64,000 bases of DNA, from assembly GCF_022179645.1 (NCBI RefSeq), contig NZ_BPRA01000008.1:1-64000 (forward strand). Direction: 5' to 3'. A model generated the notes under the pieces. The model did no database searches and was not told the origin of the DNA. It worked only from the letters and a program-made list of their open reading frames with translations. The stretch is from Methylobacterium thuringiense (GTDB lineage Bacteria > Pseudomonadota > Alphaproteobacteria > Rhizobiales > Beijerinckiaceae). Within the stretch, counting starts at the first letter, position 1. The number at the start of each line of letters is the position of its first letter. A program made the position numbers and the translations under genes. Below, in pieces: positions 1 to 8,931 of this stretch.

Positions 1-153
1 CGTCGCTTCGATCCAGGAATAGGACGCGGGGCTGTTGCCGGCCGTACGGCCGATCAAATAATGCCGCCGATCTACAGTCTTCGCCGGTCCTCGTCTTGAC
101 GGGTGGCCGGCGGAGTCATTTTCTGGCCCCGCCCGATTCCGGCGGAGCCATCC

Positions 154-1062
154 ATGTCTGTATACCCGTCGCCATCCTGGCGCCGATTCCTGGCCGGAAG
201 CTTGTTATTCGCGGGGACGGGCAGCCTGGTCCACTCGGGCGTCGCCTACGCGGATGCGCTCAGCGACGGTCGTTTCCGGAGCGAGGTCGCAGAGATTGTG
301 CGTGCGGTCGAGCCGACCGCGACGATTCTTCCCGATCCCGACCCGGGTCAGATCCGCGTCGGCCGTTTCACGATCGCGTTGACCAACCTCTATCCCCGTG
401 TCGCGACGCTGTCGGGGACGGACCGTCGGCAAGCGATCGAATCGTATTTGACCGAACTCATGCGGCCCGCGCCCGGCACACCCTCGGGCGATCCCCAGAC
501 CTTCGAGACAGTCAAATCACGCCTGCGCGTCCAGCTCGTGCCGCGCGAAGTGCTCCGGCAGACGCCCGAACTCGTTCACCGCGCCTTCTCGGAGACGCTG
601 ATCGTCACCTACGTCCTCGACGAACCGAACCGCTATCAATAGGTGACCCGACCGATGCTGGCGCGCTGGAACATCGACGCCGCGAGCCTCGAAGCGCCCG
701 CCCTGGTCAATCTCGCGGCCGCTTCGAAAAAAGCCAACTTTCGGCTCGCCCTCGCCGACGACGTTCCGGTCTTGGCCCTGGTCGCGACCGGCGACAACTA
801 CGATGCCGCGCGCCTCATGTTGCCGTATTACCTCACCCAGATCGCCGAGGCCCTCAAGACCGACAGCTTGACACTGGCCATTCCGACTCGCGACTTGCTG
901 ATGGCATGGCCCGCCGACAGCAAGGCACGCCAGGACCTGGCCGAGGAAGTGCGCAAGCAGATGCGGACCGGCGCCTACGCCCGTACCGACGAGCTGTTCC
1001 GCTTCGAAAGAGGCGCGGTCAGACCCCTCACGGTGGCCGAGCGGGCCGATCACGGTCGATGA
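154..1062 (+). pseudogene. DUF1444 (YtpQ-like) family protein, interrupted by an in-frame TAG
   Basis: One reading frame runs from ATG 154 to a TGA ending at 1062, but codon 163 (640-642) is TAG. Both halves stay in the same phase and read as one DUF1444-like protein: the part before the stop ends VTYVLDEPNRYQ and the part after begins VTRPMLARWNID. The N-terminus has a twin-arginine-like signal (RRFLAG at residues 10-15) and a probable cleavage after AYA at about residue 33, so the intact protein would be exported. A single base change, for example TAC (Tyr) to TAG, would explain the break. Alternatives are a sequencing error, amber suppression, or two separate proteins with the second starting at GTG 643. 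Function of the family is unknown. I am fairly sure of the family and of the stop, less sure that the gene is dead. Confidence 0.7.
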
Positions 1063-1138
1063 ACGACAGGGGACGTCGCCGAGCCTCTTGCATCCCGCCG
1101 AACGTTGCGGCATTGACGTCGCCGCGCCGCGGCGCCGT

Positions 1139-1215
1139 AGGAGTGTAGCTCAACTGGTCAGAGCGCCGGTCTCCAAAACCGGAGGTTGCGGGTTCGAGTC
1201 CCTCCACTCCTGCCA
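1139..1215 (+). tRNA. trnW: tRNA-Trp (CCA anticodon)
   Basis: The acceptor arms AGGAGTG (1139-1145) and CACTCCT (1205-1211) pair perfectly. The D arm is GCTC/GAGC. The anticodon stem CCGGT/ACCGG encloses the loop CTCCAAA with anticodon CCA at 1173-1175. The T loop TTCGAGT sits on a five-pair stem with one C-T mismatch. The discriminator is G and the 3' CCA is encoded at 1213-1215. A tRNA-Trp immediately before secE-nusG is a common proteobacterial arrangement. Confidence 0.97.
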
Positions 1216-1385
1216 GTCCGGCACAACTCAGCCTTTTCGTGGATAGTCGACAAGCCGGAGTACTTGCGCTAGAGCGTGCGCACTCCGAGATCGTCGATTG
1301 CGCTATCGCGGTTCGGGCGTGGTCGAGGCGTTTGCCTTGGTCCTTCGCCCCGCCGGCTCTCGGAATTTCCGGTACACGTAAGATC

Positions 1386-1688
1386 ATGGCATCGAACGAA
1401 GCGACGAAGAAAGCGGATCCCGCCCGGGCTGCCGCCCGCGGGCCGGCAGCCCCGACGACGGCGCGCTCCGCGCCTGCGCCTCGCCCGCCGGCCAAGCGTG
1501 TCGGACCGTTGGAGTTCCTGGGTCAGGTTCGCGACGAGGGCCGCAAGGTCACGTGGCCGAGCCGCAAGGAGACCACGGTGACCACGATCATGGTCTTCGT
1601 CATGGTCGTCGTCGCGAGCATCTTCTTCACGGTCGTGGATCAGTTCCTGCGCTGGGCCGTCGGGCTCCTCCTCGGGATCGCCGGCTAG
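1386..1688 (+). CDS. secE: Preprotein translocase subunit SecE
   Basis: This is the essential small subunit of the SecYEG protein-conducting channel in the inner membrane. The 100-residue product has an Ala/Pro-rich N-terminal stretch of about 40 residues, then the conserved amphipathic segment containing EFLGQVRDEGRKVTWPSR, then one transmembrane helix at about residues 65-95. That is the single-helix form usual outside the enterobacteria. ATG 1386 is the first start that gives a normal-sized SecE; the same frame stays open further upstream, but that part does not look like protein. It lies between tRNA-Trp and nusG, the standard order, and is probably co-transcribed with nusG 56 bases downstream. 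Confidence 0.95.
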   Translation: MASNEATKKADPARAAARGPAAPTTARSAPAPRPPAKRVGPLEFLGQVRDEGRKVTWPSRKETTVTTIMVFVMVVVASIFFTVVDQFLRWAVGLLLGIAG

Positions 1689-1744
1689 TCATTTTCCGGT
1701 GCGATCTCTCGCGCCGACGATTGCTTTGGGAGTTGAACCGACCC

Positions 1745-2278
1745 GTGTCGAAGCGCTGGTACATCGTCCACGCCTACTCGAACTTCGAGAACAAGGTCGC
1801 CCAGTCCATCAAGGATCAGGCGGCGCAGCGCGGACTCACGGAGCTCTTCGACGAGGTCATGGTGCCGACCGAGAAGGTCACAGAGGTGCGCCGCGGCCGG
1901 AAGGTCGAGGCCGAGCGCAAGTTCTTCCCCGGCTACGTCCTCGTGAAGTGCGAACTCACCGACGAGGTCTACCACCTTATCAAGAACACCCCGAAGGTCA
2001 CAGGCTTCCTCGGCGCCGACAAGTCGAAGCCCGTGCCGATTCCCGACGCGGAAGCCGAGCGGATCAAGGGTCAGGTGCAGGAGGGCGTTGATCGCCCGAA
2101 GCATTCGGTATCCTTCGAGATCGGCGAGACCGTTCAGGTGTCGGAAGGCCCCTTCGCCAGCTTCAACGGTGTCGTCGAGGAGATCGACGATGGCCGCTCT
2201 CGCCTCAAGGTGGCAGTGTCGATCTTCGGACGCGCTACCTTGGTCGAGCTCGAATACGGACAGGTCGTTAAGGCCTGA
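1745..2278 (+). CDS. nusG: Transcription termination/antitermination factor NusG
   Basis: NusG binds the RNA polymerase clamp and links it to Rho or to ribosomal protein S10. The 177-residue protein opens with the NGN-domain signature KRWYIVHAYSNFE and continues with FFPGYVLVK. A C-terminal KOW domain covers about residues 125-177 and contains VSEGPFASFNGVVEE. The start is GTG 1745, where the conserved NusG N-terminus begins; no in-frame ATG fits better. Length matches the family. It follows secE and precedes rplK after a 156-base gap that may hold a promoter or leader for the L11 operon. Confidence 0.96.
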   Translation: MSKRWYIVHAYSNFENKVAQSIKDQAAQRGLTELFDEVMVPTEKVTEVRRGRKVEAERKFFPGYVLVKCELTDEVYHLIKNTPKVTGFLGADKSKPVPIPDAEAERIKGQVQEGVDRPKHSVSFEIGETVQVSEGPFASFNGVVEEIDDGRSRLKVAVSIFGRATLVELEYGQVVKA

Positions 2279-2434
2279 TCGTAGGGTCGATCGGCTAGCC
2301 CGCTCGCCCATCACACGCGGGAGATCCGCCCGGCTTCGCCTCCGGGAATTTCGGATCGCACCGCGACCTGCAACCGCCCGCTCCGTCGAAGGCTTAGGCA
2401 GCCCGGCGGCGGGCATACATTGGGAGCAGTCCCC

Positions 2435-2884
2435 ATGGCGAAGAAGATCACGGGTTACGTGAAGCTTCAGGTCCCGGCCGGCGCCGCCAATCCGTCGCCG
2501 CCGATCGGTCCCGCGCTCGGTCAGCGCGGTCTCAACATCATGGAATTCTGCAAGGCCTTCAACGCGAAGACCGCGCAGATGGACAAGGGTACCCCGATCC
2601 CGGTGATCATCACCGCGTATCAGGACCGTTCGTTCACCTTCGAGATGAAGCAGCCGCCGGTCACCTTCTTTCTGAAAAAGGCCGTCGGCCTGAAGATCGG
2701 CAAGAAGCCGGCTTCCGGTTCGAAGACCCCGGGCAAGGGTCCGACGGTCGGCACGATCTCCGAGGCTCAGCTTCGCGAGATCGCCGAGAAGAAGTTGGTC
2801 GACCTCAACTGCGACTCCATCGAGTCCGCCGTTGCCATGATCCGCGGCTCCGCCCGGGCCATGGGTCTCGAAGTCACGGCTTGA
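2435..2884 (+). CDS. rplK: 50S ribosomal protein L11
   Basis: L11 binds the GTPase-associated region of 23S rRNA. The 149-residue product begins [20 protein letters not shown] and carries the L11 N-terminal domain, with [11 protein letters not shown] and the [13 protein letters not shown] segment. The C-terminal RNA-binding domain includes [15 protein letters not shown] and ends in [16 protein letters not shown] 2435 gives the standard N-terminus. rplA follows after 10 bases, so the two are co-transcribed. In bacteria generally this operon is autoregulated by L1 binding its mRNA; I did not identify the L1 site here. Confidence 0.97.
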   Translation: MAKKITGYVKLQVPAGAANPSPPIGPALGQRGLNIMEFCKAFNAKTAQMDKGTPIPVIITAYQDRSFTFEMKQPPVTFFLKKAVGLKIGKKPASGSKTPGKGPTVGTISEAQLREIAEKKLVDLNCDSIESAVAMIRGSARAMGLEVTA

Positions 2885-2894
2885 GGAGGTCAGA

Positions 2895-3590
2895 ATGGCT
2901 GAAGGTAAGCGCATCCGCGCCGCCCGCGAGGGCATCGAGCCGACCAAGCTCTACACCATCGACGAAGCGATCAAGCTCGTGAAGTCGAAGGCGACCGCCA
3001 AGTTCGACGAGACCGTCGAGGTCTCGATGAATCTGGGCGTCGATCCCCGCCACGCCGACCAGATGGTCCGCGGCGTCTGCAACCTGCCGAACGGCTCCGG
3101 CCGCACCGTGCGGGTCGCGGTCTTCGCCCGCGGCGCCAAGGCCGACGACGCCCGTGAGGCCGGTGCCGACATCGTCGGTGCGGAGGATCTTCTCGAGATC
3201 GTTCAGGGCGGCAAGATCGAGTTCGATCGCTGCATCGCGACTCCCGACCTGATGCCCCTCGTCGGGCGTCTCGGCAAGGTGCTCGGCCCGCGCGGCCTGA
3301 TGCCGAACCCGAAGGTCGGAACGGTGACCATGGACGTGAAGGCCGCCGTCGCCGCCGCCAAGGGCGGCGCCGTGGAGTTCCGCGTCGAGAAGGCCGGCAT
3401 CGTGCATGCCGGCATCGGCAAGGTTTCCTTCGATGAGCAGAAGCTCGTCGAGAACATCAAGGCCTTCGCCGACGCCGTCTCCAAGGCGAAGCCGACGGGT
3501 TCCAAGGGCACCTACATCCAGCGCATCGCCGTCACCTCGACGATGGGCCCGGGTGTGAAGGTCGAGCCGAGCTCCGTGCTCACGGCCTGA
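2895..3590 (+). CDS. rplA: 50S ribosomal protein L1
   Basis: L1 forms the mobile stalk near the ribosomal E site and usually represses translation of its own operon. The 231-residue protein has the full two-domain L1 fold; diagnostic stretches are the [15 protein letters not shown] and [16 protein letters not shown] segments and the C-terminal [10 protein letters not shown] strong Shine-Dalgarno (GAGGAGG) sits just before ATG 2895. A strong terminator 29 bases after the stop ends the unit, so rplJ-rplL would be transcribed separately or lie elsewhere. Confidence 0.97.
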   Translation: MAEGKRIRAAREGIEPTKLYTIDEAIKLVKSKATAKFDETVEVSMNLGVDPRHADQMVRGVCNLPNGSGRTVRVAVFARGAKADDAREAGADIVGAEDLLEIVQGGKIEFDRCIATPDLMPLVGRLGKVLGPRGLMPNPKVGTVTMDVKAAVAAAKGGAVEFRVEKAGIVHAGIGKVSFDEQKLVENIKAFADAVSKAKPTGSKGTYIQRIAVTSTMGPGVKVEPSSVLTA

Positions 3591-3618
3591 TCGTTTCGCA
3601 ACCCAAGAAGACCAGAAG

Positions 3619-3646
3619 CGCCCGGCCCCAGCGGCCGGGCGTTTTT
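3619..3646 (+). terminator. Intrinsic terminator after rplA
   Basis: A perfect 9-bp stem CGCCCGGCC (3619-3627) / GGCCGGGCG (3633-3641) with a 5-base loop is followed directly by five T residues (3642-3646). It lies just after rplA and before the convergent DUF2142 gene, which ends at 3653. Confidence 0.93.
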
Positions 3647-3652
3647 CGTTTG

Positions 3653-5101
3653 TCAGTACATCCGGGCGGTGGTGATCGGTACGGCGGCGAGGCTGACGGC
3701 AGCCATAAGGATCGGTGCCGCGACGGCGATGCACCGCCATCCGGCGAGGGAGGCTTCGCGCAGACGGGGCACGGCGAGGGCCAGCATCGGCAGGATCGGC
3801 AGGAGGTAGCGCCCCTGCGGTCCATAGACCGCCAGTTCGCCGACATTCGTCCAGGACAGGTACTGCGACAGGATCACGAGCCAGACGCAGAGCAGCGCGG
3901 ATCCGGCAAGGAGCGCGAGATCGGCGCGGCGGATGGCCTCTCCCTGACCGGCGAGCGCCACGAACGGGACGACGAACCCGGCTGCCCAGAGCCAATAGAG
4001 CGCAACCGGCAGCGGTTTATCGAGCCAGCCGAAGAAGCCGATGGCGCCCATGGCGAGGGTCGCCATATGCTTGACCGTGAACAGAAACTTTGCCGGCACG
4101 GTCAGCAGGCGGATCGGCTGGGATAGCAGCACCTGGGCCTGCGCCCGCGTGTCGGTACCGTCGAAGGTGGCGGGACGCGCTCCGTTCCAGAGCGGGCCGG
4201 CCTCGTAGGCGTAGCGCGGCACCGGCGTCGCCACGACGGAATTCGCATAGCCGAACCAAAAGACGCCCGGCAGCACGACGAGCGCGGCCAACGCCGTCCG
4301 GCGAAGCAGGAAGCGGCCGATGTCGCGGCCGGCAGGCAGCGGCACGAGCAGCATCGCTGCCAACGGTGCGTAGGGCGGCTTGGCCAGAAGGACGAGGGCG
4401 ATCAGGGCGGCGGCGGCCCCGAGGCTGCGCCGCGACGGCCCGGCATGGCGGGGCGAGCGCCGCGAGAGCAGGGCGGCGGCGAGAACCGTCGTCGCGATGA
4501 TCAGGCTGTCGTGGTTGAACGAGGCCGCGAGCGAGAGCGACATCGGCAACATCAGGATGCAGAAGAACAGGATGCGGCCGCGCTGCGCCAGCGCCAGCGC
4601 CGCTAGCCCGATCAGGAAGTAGGCCGCGAGGTTCGCGAACCGCCCGATCAGCGCGGCGGTGGCGTCGGGAAGACCGAGCGCTGTGCCGAGCAACAGGCCG
4701 ATTGCCGACGGTACGTAGAAGACGGGGCAGTAGGTCCCGATCGTGTAGAGCGGAACGAAGGCCGGCTTGCCCGCGGCATCGTCGTCGAGCGACATCGGGG
4801 CAGGCGAGTAGGCCGACGTGATCGGCCGAGACCGGCTCAGCCGCTCCCAGGCCGGATCGATGGTGACGCCGGCCGTGGTCCGGGTCGAACCGTCGGAAAA
4901 CGGGATCGCCTCCCGGTGCCCGACGATCTGCCCGTCCATGAGGGCCACGGCGCGCAGCAGATGAGCCGACTCGTCGGCGACTTCGCCGAAGGGGACGAGC
5001 AGTGCCAGCAGGATGCCGAGCGGCAGGCCGAAGGCCGCCAGGGCGATCATCCAGAGCGGAGAACGGGTGGGGGCGAGCAGCGCCGGCCTGTCGGGAGTCA
5101 C
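3653..5101 (-). CDS. DUF2142 family polytopic membrane protein
   Basis: A 482-residue inner-membrane protein with about ten to twelve hydrophobic segments. The first is near residues 16-40, and a periplasmic loop follows that contains FGEVADESAHLLRA. The E-x-x-D/H pattern in that loop and the C-terminal GPQGRYLLPILPML are typical of DUF2142, a family resembling GT-C lipid-linked sugar transferases. The start is GTG 5101, whose GTGA overlaps the stop of the upstream VTT gene, showing translational coupling. The frame stays open upstream, but that part overlaps the VTT gene and is not membrane-like. With a GT2 glycosyltransferase two genes upstream, transfer of a sugar to an envelope polymer or lipid is a reasonable inference; the substrate cannot be told from sequence. 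Confidence 0.85.
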   Translation of the reverse strand: MTPDRPALLAPTRSPLWMIALAAFGLPLGILLALLVPFGEVADESAHLLRAVALMDGQIVGHREAIPFSDGSTRTTAGVTIDPAWERLSRSRPITSAYSPAPMSLDDDAAGKPAFVPLYTIGTYCPVFYVPSAIGLLLGTALGLPDATAALIGRFANLAAYFLIGLAALALAQRGRILFFCILMLPMSLSLAASFNHDSLIIATTVLAAALLSRRSPRHAGPSRRSLGAAAALIALVLLAKPPYAPLAAMLLVPLPAGRDIGRFLLRRTALAALVVLPGVFWFGYANSVVATPVPRYAYEAGPLWNGARPATFDGTDTRAQAQVLLSQPIRLLTVPAKFLFTVKHMATLAMGAIGFFGWLDKPLPVALYWLWAAGFVVPFVALAGQGEAIRRADLALLAGSALLCVWLVILSQYLSWTNVGELAVYGPQGRYLLPILPMLALAVPRLREASLAGWRCIAVAAPILMAAVSLAAVPITTARMY

Positions 5102-5853
5102 GCCGCCGAGCTTTCGGAGGCGTCCTGCGCCGGGTCGCGACCGAACGGCCCCGTCTCGATCGCGGGCATCTCGACTTTTTGCGCCAGGAGACGGCGGAGC
5201 TTGAGCATCAGCATCAACGTCGCGCCGATGCCGAGCGCCAGAACGCCGATGCGCAGCCATTCGGCGAGGTTGCCGCCGGCGACGGCGAGGCCGCCGGAGC
5301 GGCCGAGCGCGCCGATCATCACGTAGGCGAGCAGTGCCGGCAGGGAGGCTACCGTACCGATGAGGTAGTCGGACAGGCGCACGCTGGTGAGGCTCAAGGC
5401 GTAGCTCGTCGGCGCGAACGGCATGATCGGCGACAGGCGCAGCAGGCAGACGACCCGCCAGCCCTCCTTGGCCAGCGACCGGTCGAGGCCGGCGAGACGT
5501 CCGCGTCTCTCGGAGCCACCCGGCTTGCGTGGCCGCATGACCCGCCCGAGGCCGAAGCTCGCGAGCGCTCCCGTCATCGTGCCGGCGGCGGCGACCAGGA
5601 ACCCGGTTTGCGTGCCGAACAGCGTACCTGCAGCGACGCCGATCAACGAGGCGGGCAGCACGCCGCTCGCGGCGACGAGCGCCTGCACGGCGAGCAGAAG
5701 GGCCGGGCCGAGGGCGCCGCGCTGCTCACAGAAAGCCTGGACCCAGGTCACGGCGTCGAGGGCGGTCTTGGGCGAGGCGATGGCGAGAAGGAGCGGCAAT
5801 CCGGTGACGAGACCGAGCGCCACGATCGGAAGATGTCGCCGAAGCCCCGTCAC
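5098..5853 (-). CDS. TVP38/TMEM64 (VTT-domain) family membrane protein
   Basis: A 251-residue integral membrane protein of the VTT/SNARE-associated group, related to DedA and TMEM64 lipid-handling proteins. The core has the re-entrant Gly-rich segment around AAGTLFGTQTGFLVAAAGTM (residues about 74-93), then FGLGR, then the signature RLSPIMPFAPTSYALSLT at about residues 138-155. The start GTG 5853 overlaps the stop of the glycosyltransferase gene by four bases (GTGA), and its own stop overlaps the DUF2142 start the same way. Proteins of this superfamily are implicated in lipid scrambling or polyprenyl-phosphate recycling, which would suit a glycan-assembly operon; that role is inference. Confidence 0.85.
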   Translation of the reverse strand: MTGLRRHLPIVALGLVTGLPLLLAIASPKTALDAVTWVQAFCEQRGALGPALLLAVQALVAASGVLPASLIGVAAGTLFGTQTGFLVAAAGTMTGALASFGLGRVMRPRKPGGSERRGRLAGLDRSLAKEGWRVVCLLRLSPIMPFAPTSYALSLTSVRLSDYLIGTVASLPALLAYVMIGALGRSGGLAVAGGNLAEWLRIGVLALGIGATLMLMLKLRRLLAQKVEMPAIETGPFGRDPAQDASESSAA

Positions 5854-6668
5854 GACCGCACCTGCGCCGGCTCGCTCGCGGCCGGAACCGACGGGGAATA
5901 GAGCGGGTCGCTACGCAGGCCGAACCGGTTCAGCCGATAGTCGAGCGCCGTCTTCAGGACACCGAGGCCGTAGATGCAGCTGCGGCGGAAATTGATCGAG
6001 GACGCGTCGTCGAAATAGCGGGTCGGGCAGGAAATCTCGCCGATGCGAAAGCCGGCATGCATGGTCTGGGCGAGCATCTGGTTGTCGAACACGAAATCAT
6101 CCGAACAGCGGTCGAGGGCGATGCTTTCGAGGACGGTGCGGCTCCAGGCGCGATAGCCGGAATGGTACTCGGAGAGTTTCTGCCCCATGAGAATGTTCTG
6201 CACGAAGGTCAGGCCGCGATTGGCGACGTACTTGTAGAGCGGCATGCCGCCGACGAGCGCGCCCTTGCCGAGGATGCGCGAGGCCAGCACCGCGTCGTAC
6301 TCGCCGGAGACGATCATCGAGGCCATCGCCGTCACGAGACGCGGGGCGTATTGATAGTCCGGGTGGAGCATCACGACGATGTCGGCGCCACGGTCCAACG
6401 CCGTGCGATAGCAAGTCTTCTGGTTTCCGCCGTAGCCCAGGTTGCGCGTGTGCCGCACCGTGTGGATGCCGAGGGACTGCGCCACCGCGACGGTCTCGTC
6501 ACGGCTTGCGTCATCGATCAGGATGACATCGTCGACGATATCGAGGGGAATCTCCGCATAGGTCCGGCGGAGCGTGGCCGCCGCATTGTACGCCGGCAGC
6601 ACGACGGCAATTTTCTGACCATGCAACATCTGTCGACCGACTCTACGTAACTGAACTGCATCCGCCAT
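5850..6668 (-). CDS. Glycosyltransferase family 2 (polyprenyl-phosphate sugar transferase-like)
   Basis: A 272-residue cytoplasmic GT2 enzyme of the DPM1-like type. It begins its fold with KIAVVLPAYNAAATL and continues with LIDDASRDET (nucleotide-sugar binding). MLHPDYQY occupies the metal-binding DxD position, followed by the acceptor region SEYHSGYRAWSR. No C-terminal transmembrane segments are visible. ATG 6668 is taken; ATG 6629, 13 codons in and closer to the conserved fold, is an alternative, and neither has a strong Shine-Dalgarno. It heads a three-gene coupled operon with the VTT and DUF2142 genes. The likely job is making a lipid-linked sugar used by the membrane partner; the sugar is unknown. 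Confidence 0.85.
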   Translation of the reverse strand: MADAVQLRRVGRQMLHGQKIAVVLPAYNAAATLRRTYAEIPLDIVDDVILIDDASRDETVAVAQSLGIHTVRHTRNLGYGGNQKTCYRTALDRGADIVVMLHPDYQYAPRLVTAMASMIVSGEYDAVLASRILGKGALVGGMPLYKYVANRGLTFVQNILMGQKLSEYHSGYRAWSRTVLESIALDRCSDDFVFDNQMLAQTMHAGFRIGEISCPTRYFDDASSINFRRSCIYGLGVLKTALDYRLNRFGLRSDPLYSPSVPAASEPAQVRS

Positions 6669-7115
6669 ACGCGCGCGCTGCGGTCTACGTCATCATCCGC
6701 AGCGACCGAACCTCAGGCCCTCCCTGGGGAACATGAGGATATCGGGCAACTCCTCGATCGAAACTGCGCATCGACAAATCCCGACAATTACGGCGAGATT
6801 GGAGACGAGTTTCGGATTTGCCCGAGCTCTGCCGCGAAAGCCGTACCTGACGAAATTGCACGGGCGCTTGCCTCAGACACGCCGTCGCACCTTCGATCCG
6901 GCTGAGAGAAAACCATCCCATCCGTCGGACGTCCGGCAGCGCAGCGGACTCGGCCACATGCGGCCGGCCAGGACCTGCGCGGTTAACGGTGAGTTAACCG
7001 TGGCATAGGACGCTGCCGTCGACCGTGATCGACGACGGACCGATGCCGTGACGGGCGAGGCGAACTCGATCGACGTGCCTCGCAATCCGCGGGTCCGCCT
7101 CATGCCGAACATCCC
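6669..7115. other. Divergent intergenic region with an 8-bp inverted repeat
   Basis: This 447-base gap separates the minus-strand glycosyltransferase operon from the plus-strand histidine kinase and should hold promoters for both. Short frames inside it show no protein-like features. The one clear structure is CGGTTAAC (6980-6987), a 5-base spacer, and GTTAACCG (6993-7000), a perfect 8-bp inverted repeat about 115 bases before the kinase start. It could be an operator or a small hairpin; there is no T-run, so it is not a terminator. Confidence 0.5.
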
Positions 7116-8810
7116 ATGACGTTGACCGCACGCATCCTGCTTCTCGTCCTGCTCGCGCTCACGCCGGCAGTGGCGGTGCAGGTCTACAACGAGCGGGCCT
7201 TGCGGGATTCGCGGGCGGAGGCTGTGCGGGCGGCGGCGGCGCGCGGGGCCCAGGCCGTCGCCGCCGACCTTGCCCAGTTCGCCGACGGGGCCCGCCAGGT
7301 GCTCGAGATCCTGGCCGAGGAACCGGCGATCCGCGACCGGGACGCGACGGCCTGCACGCCCTTCCTCGCGTCCGTGGCCGGCCGGCTCACCGGCTCCAAC
7401 ATCATCGTGGTGACGGATGCCGCCGGCGGCGTCGTCTGCAACAGCAAGGGAGCGGCAGCGGGCTCCTATTCCCTGGCGGACCGCAACTACTTCAAGACGG
7501 TGATGGCGACCGGCCGCTCCGCGATCGGCGAATATGTGATCGGGCGCGGCAACGGGCGCCCGACCATCCAGTTCGCGCACCCGCTTCGCGACGGCAGTGG
7601 GCGGGTCGACGGCCTGATCAATCTCGGCTTCGATCCGGAATGGCTGAGCCGCCGTCTCGCCCAGGCCGGAATACCGCGGGACGCCGCCGTCACAGTCATC
7701 GATCGCAACGGGTCCGTGGTCGTACGGCTGCCCGATCCGGAGGCCTGGATCGGGCACGGCGTGCCCGACAGCTTCGAGGCGGCACTGAAAGAGGCCGTGG
7801 CGGCCGGGGGCGTCTCCGAGATGCGTGGGCTTCGCGGCACCCTGCGCATCACCGGCGTCGTGCGTCCGCAAGGCGCGCTCGACGGCATCACCATCGCCGT
7901 CGGCATCAGCCGCGAGGCGGCCTTCGCCGATATCGACGCGGCGAACCGGCGCGGCGTGGTGCTGATCCTCGTCGGCATCCTGATCGCCCTGCTGGCGGCG
8001 CTGGTCGGCGGCCGCCTCTTCATCCGCCGCCCCGTCCAAAGACTTCTCAGAGCCGCGCATGCCTGGCGCGGCGGCGATCTCGGCTCCCGTTCGGGACTGA
8101 GCGGCAGCTCCGAATTCGGCGAACTCGGCCAAGCCTTCGACACCATGGCCGCGGCGCTGCAGAGCCACGAACAGGACCTCAAGGCCGAACTCTCGCGCAG
8201 CCATGCTCTGCAGGAGCAGCAAGTCACGATGCTGCACGAGCTGAACCACCGCGTGAAAAACACGCTCGCGACCGTGCAATCCCTCGCCCGGCAATCGCGC
8301 GGCGGCGAGGAACAGGTGGCGCAACTCGAGAACCGCATCCTGGCCCTCTCGAAGACGCACGATCTGCTCACCCGCCGGGACTGGACGCGGGCGTCGCTCC
8401 GGCAGGTGCTGGAGAACGAACTCTCGCCCTACCGCAACGGCGAAGACCAGTTCGAACTCGTCGGCGAGGACGTCGACCTGCCGCCGCGCTACGTGCTGGC
8501 GCTCGGCATGACGGCGCACGAACTCACCACCAATGCCGCCAAGTACGGTGCGCTCTCGACAGGCACCGGCCGCGTCAGCGTCGGCTGGCGGGTCACCCGC
8601 GGTGGTGCCGGCCAGAGCCGCCTGCGGATCGAATGGCGCGAGCGCGATGGCCCGCCCGTCACGATCCCGCGCCACCGCGGTTTTGGCAGCCGCCTGATCA
8701 CCGGCGGCATCGCGCGCGAACTCGCCGGCGAGGTCCGGCTCGACTTCGACCCGGACGGCTTGCGCTGCGTCATCGACGTGCCGCTCGAGGCGTGCGCCAC
8801 CGCACATTGA
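7116..8810 (+). CDS. Membrane-bound sensor histidine kinase, HWE/HisKA_2 type
   Basis: A 564-residue sensor kinase. The first transmembrane helix is at about residues 5-22, followed by a periplasmic Cache-like sensor domain (about 35-275, with AVTVIDRNGSVVVR and NYFKTVMATGRSAIG). The second helix is at about 280-302 and leads into a HAMP linker. The transmitter has HELNHRVKN with the probable phosphoacceptor His at about residue 378, the N-box AHELTTNAAKYGAL, and WRERDG, giving the His and Trp-x-Glu pattern of HWE kinases. The ATPase G-box is GFGSRLITGGI. In alphaproteobacteria such kinases often feed the PhyR-EcfG general stress response, but no response regulator lies next to it, so the partner is unknown. 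Start ATG 7116. Confidence 0.9.
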   Translation: MTLTARILLLVLLALTPAVAVQVYNERALRDSRAEAVRAAAARGAQAVAADLAQFADGARQVLEILAEEPAIRDRDATACTPFLASVAGRLTGSNIIVVTDAAGGVVCNSKGAAAGSYSLADRNYFKTVMATGRSAIGEYVIGRGNGRPTIQFAHPLRDGSGRVDGLINLGFDPEWLSRRLAQAGIPRDAAVTVIDRNGSVVVRLPDPEAWIGHGVPDSFEAALKEAVAAGGVSEMRGLRGTLRITGVVRPQGALDGITIAVGISREAAFADIDAANRRGVVLILVGILIALLAALVGGRLFIRRPVQRLLRAAHAWRGGDLGSRSGLSGSSEFGELGQAFDTMAAALQSHEQDLKAELSRSHALQEQQVTMLHELNHRVKNTLATVQSLARQSRGGEEQVAQLENRILALSKTHDLLTRRDWTRASLRQVLENELSPYRNGEDQFELVGEDVDLPPRYVLALGMTAHELTTNAAKYGALSTGTGRVSVGWRVTRGGAGQSRLRIEWRERDGPPVTIPRHRGFGSRLITGGIARELAGEVRLDFDPDGLRCVIDVPLEACATAH

Positions 8811-8931
8811 GGCTGTCGGTCAGCGTGCCGACGACGGAGATAATCTCCGCGCCTGCGACGATCGGGCCGAGGCGGGCAAAATTGCGTGAAGGGGGGACAC
8901 CGCGGTCGGAGCCTGTGCTATATCCGCCTCC

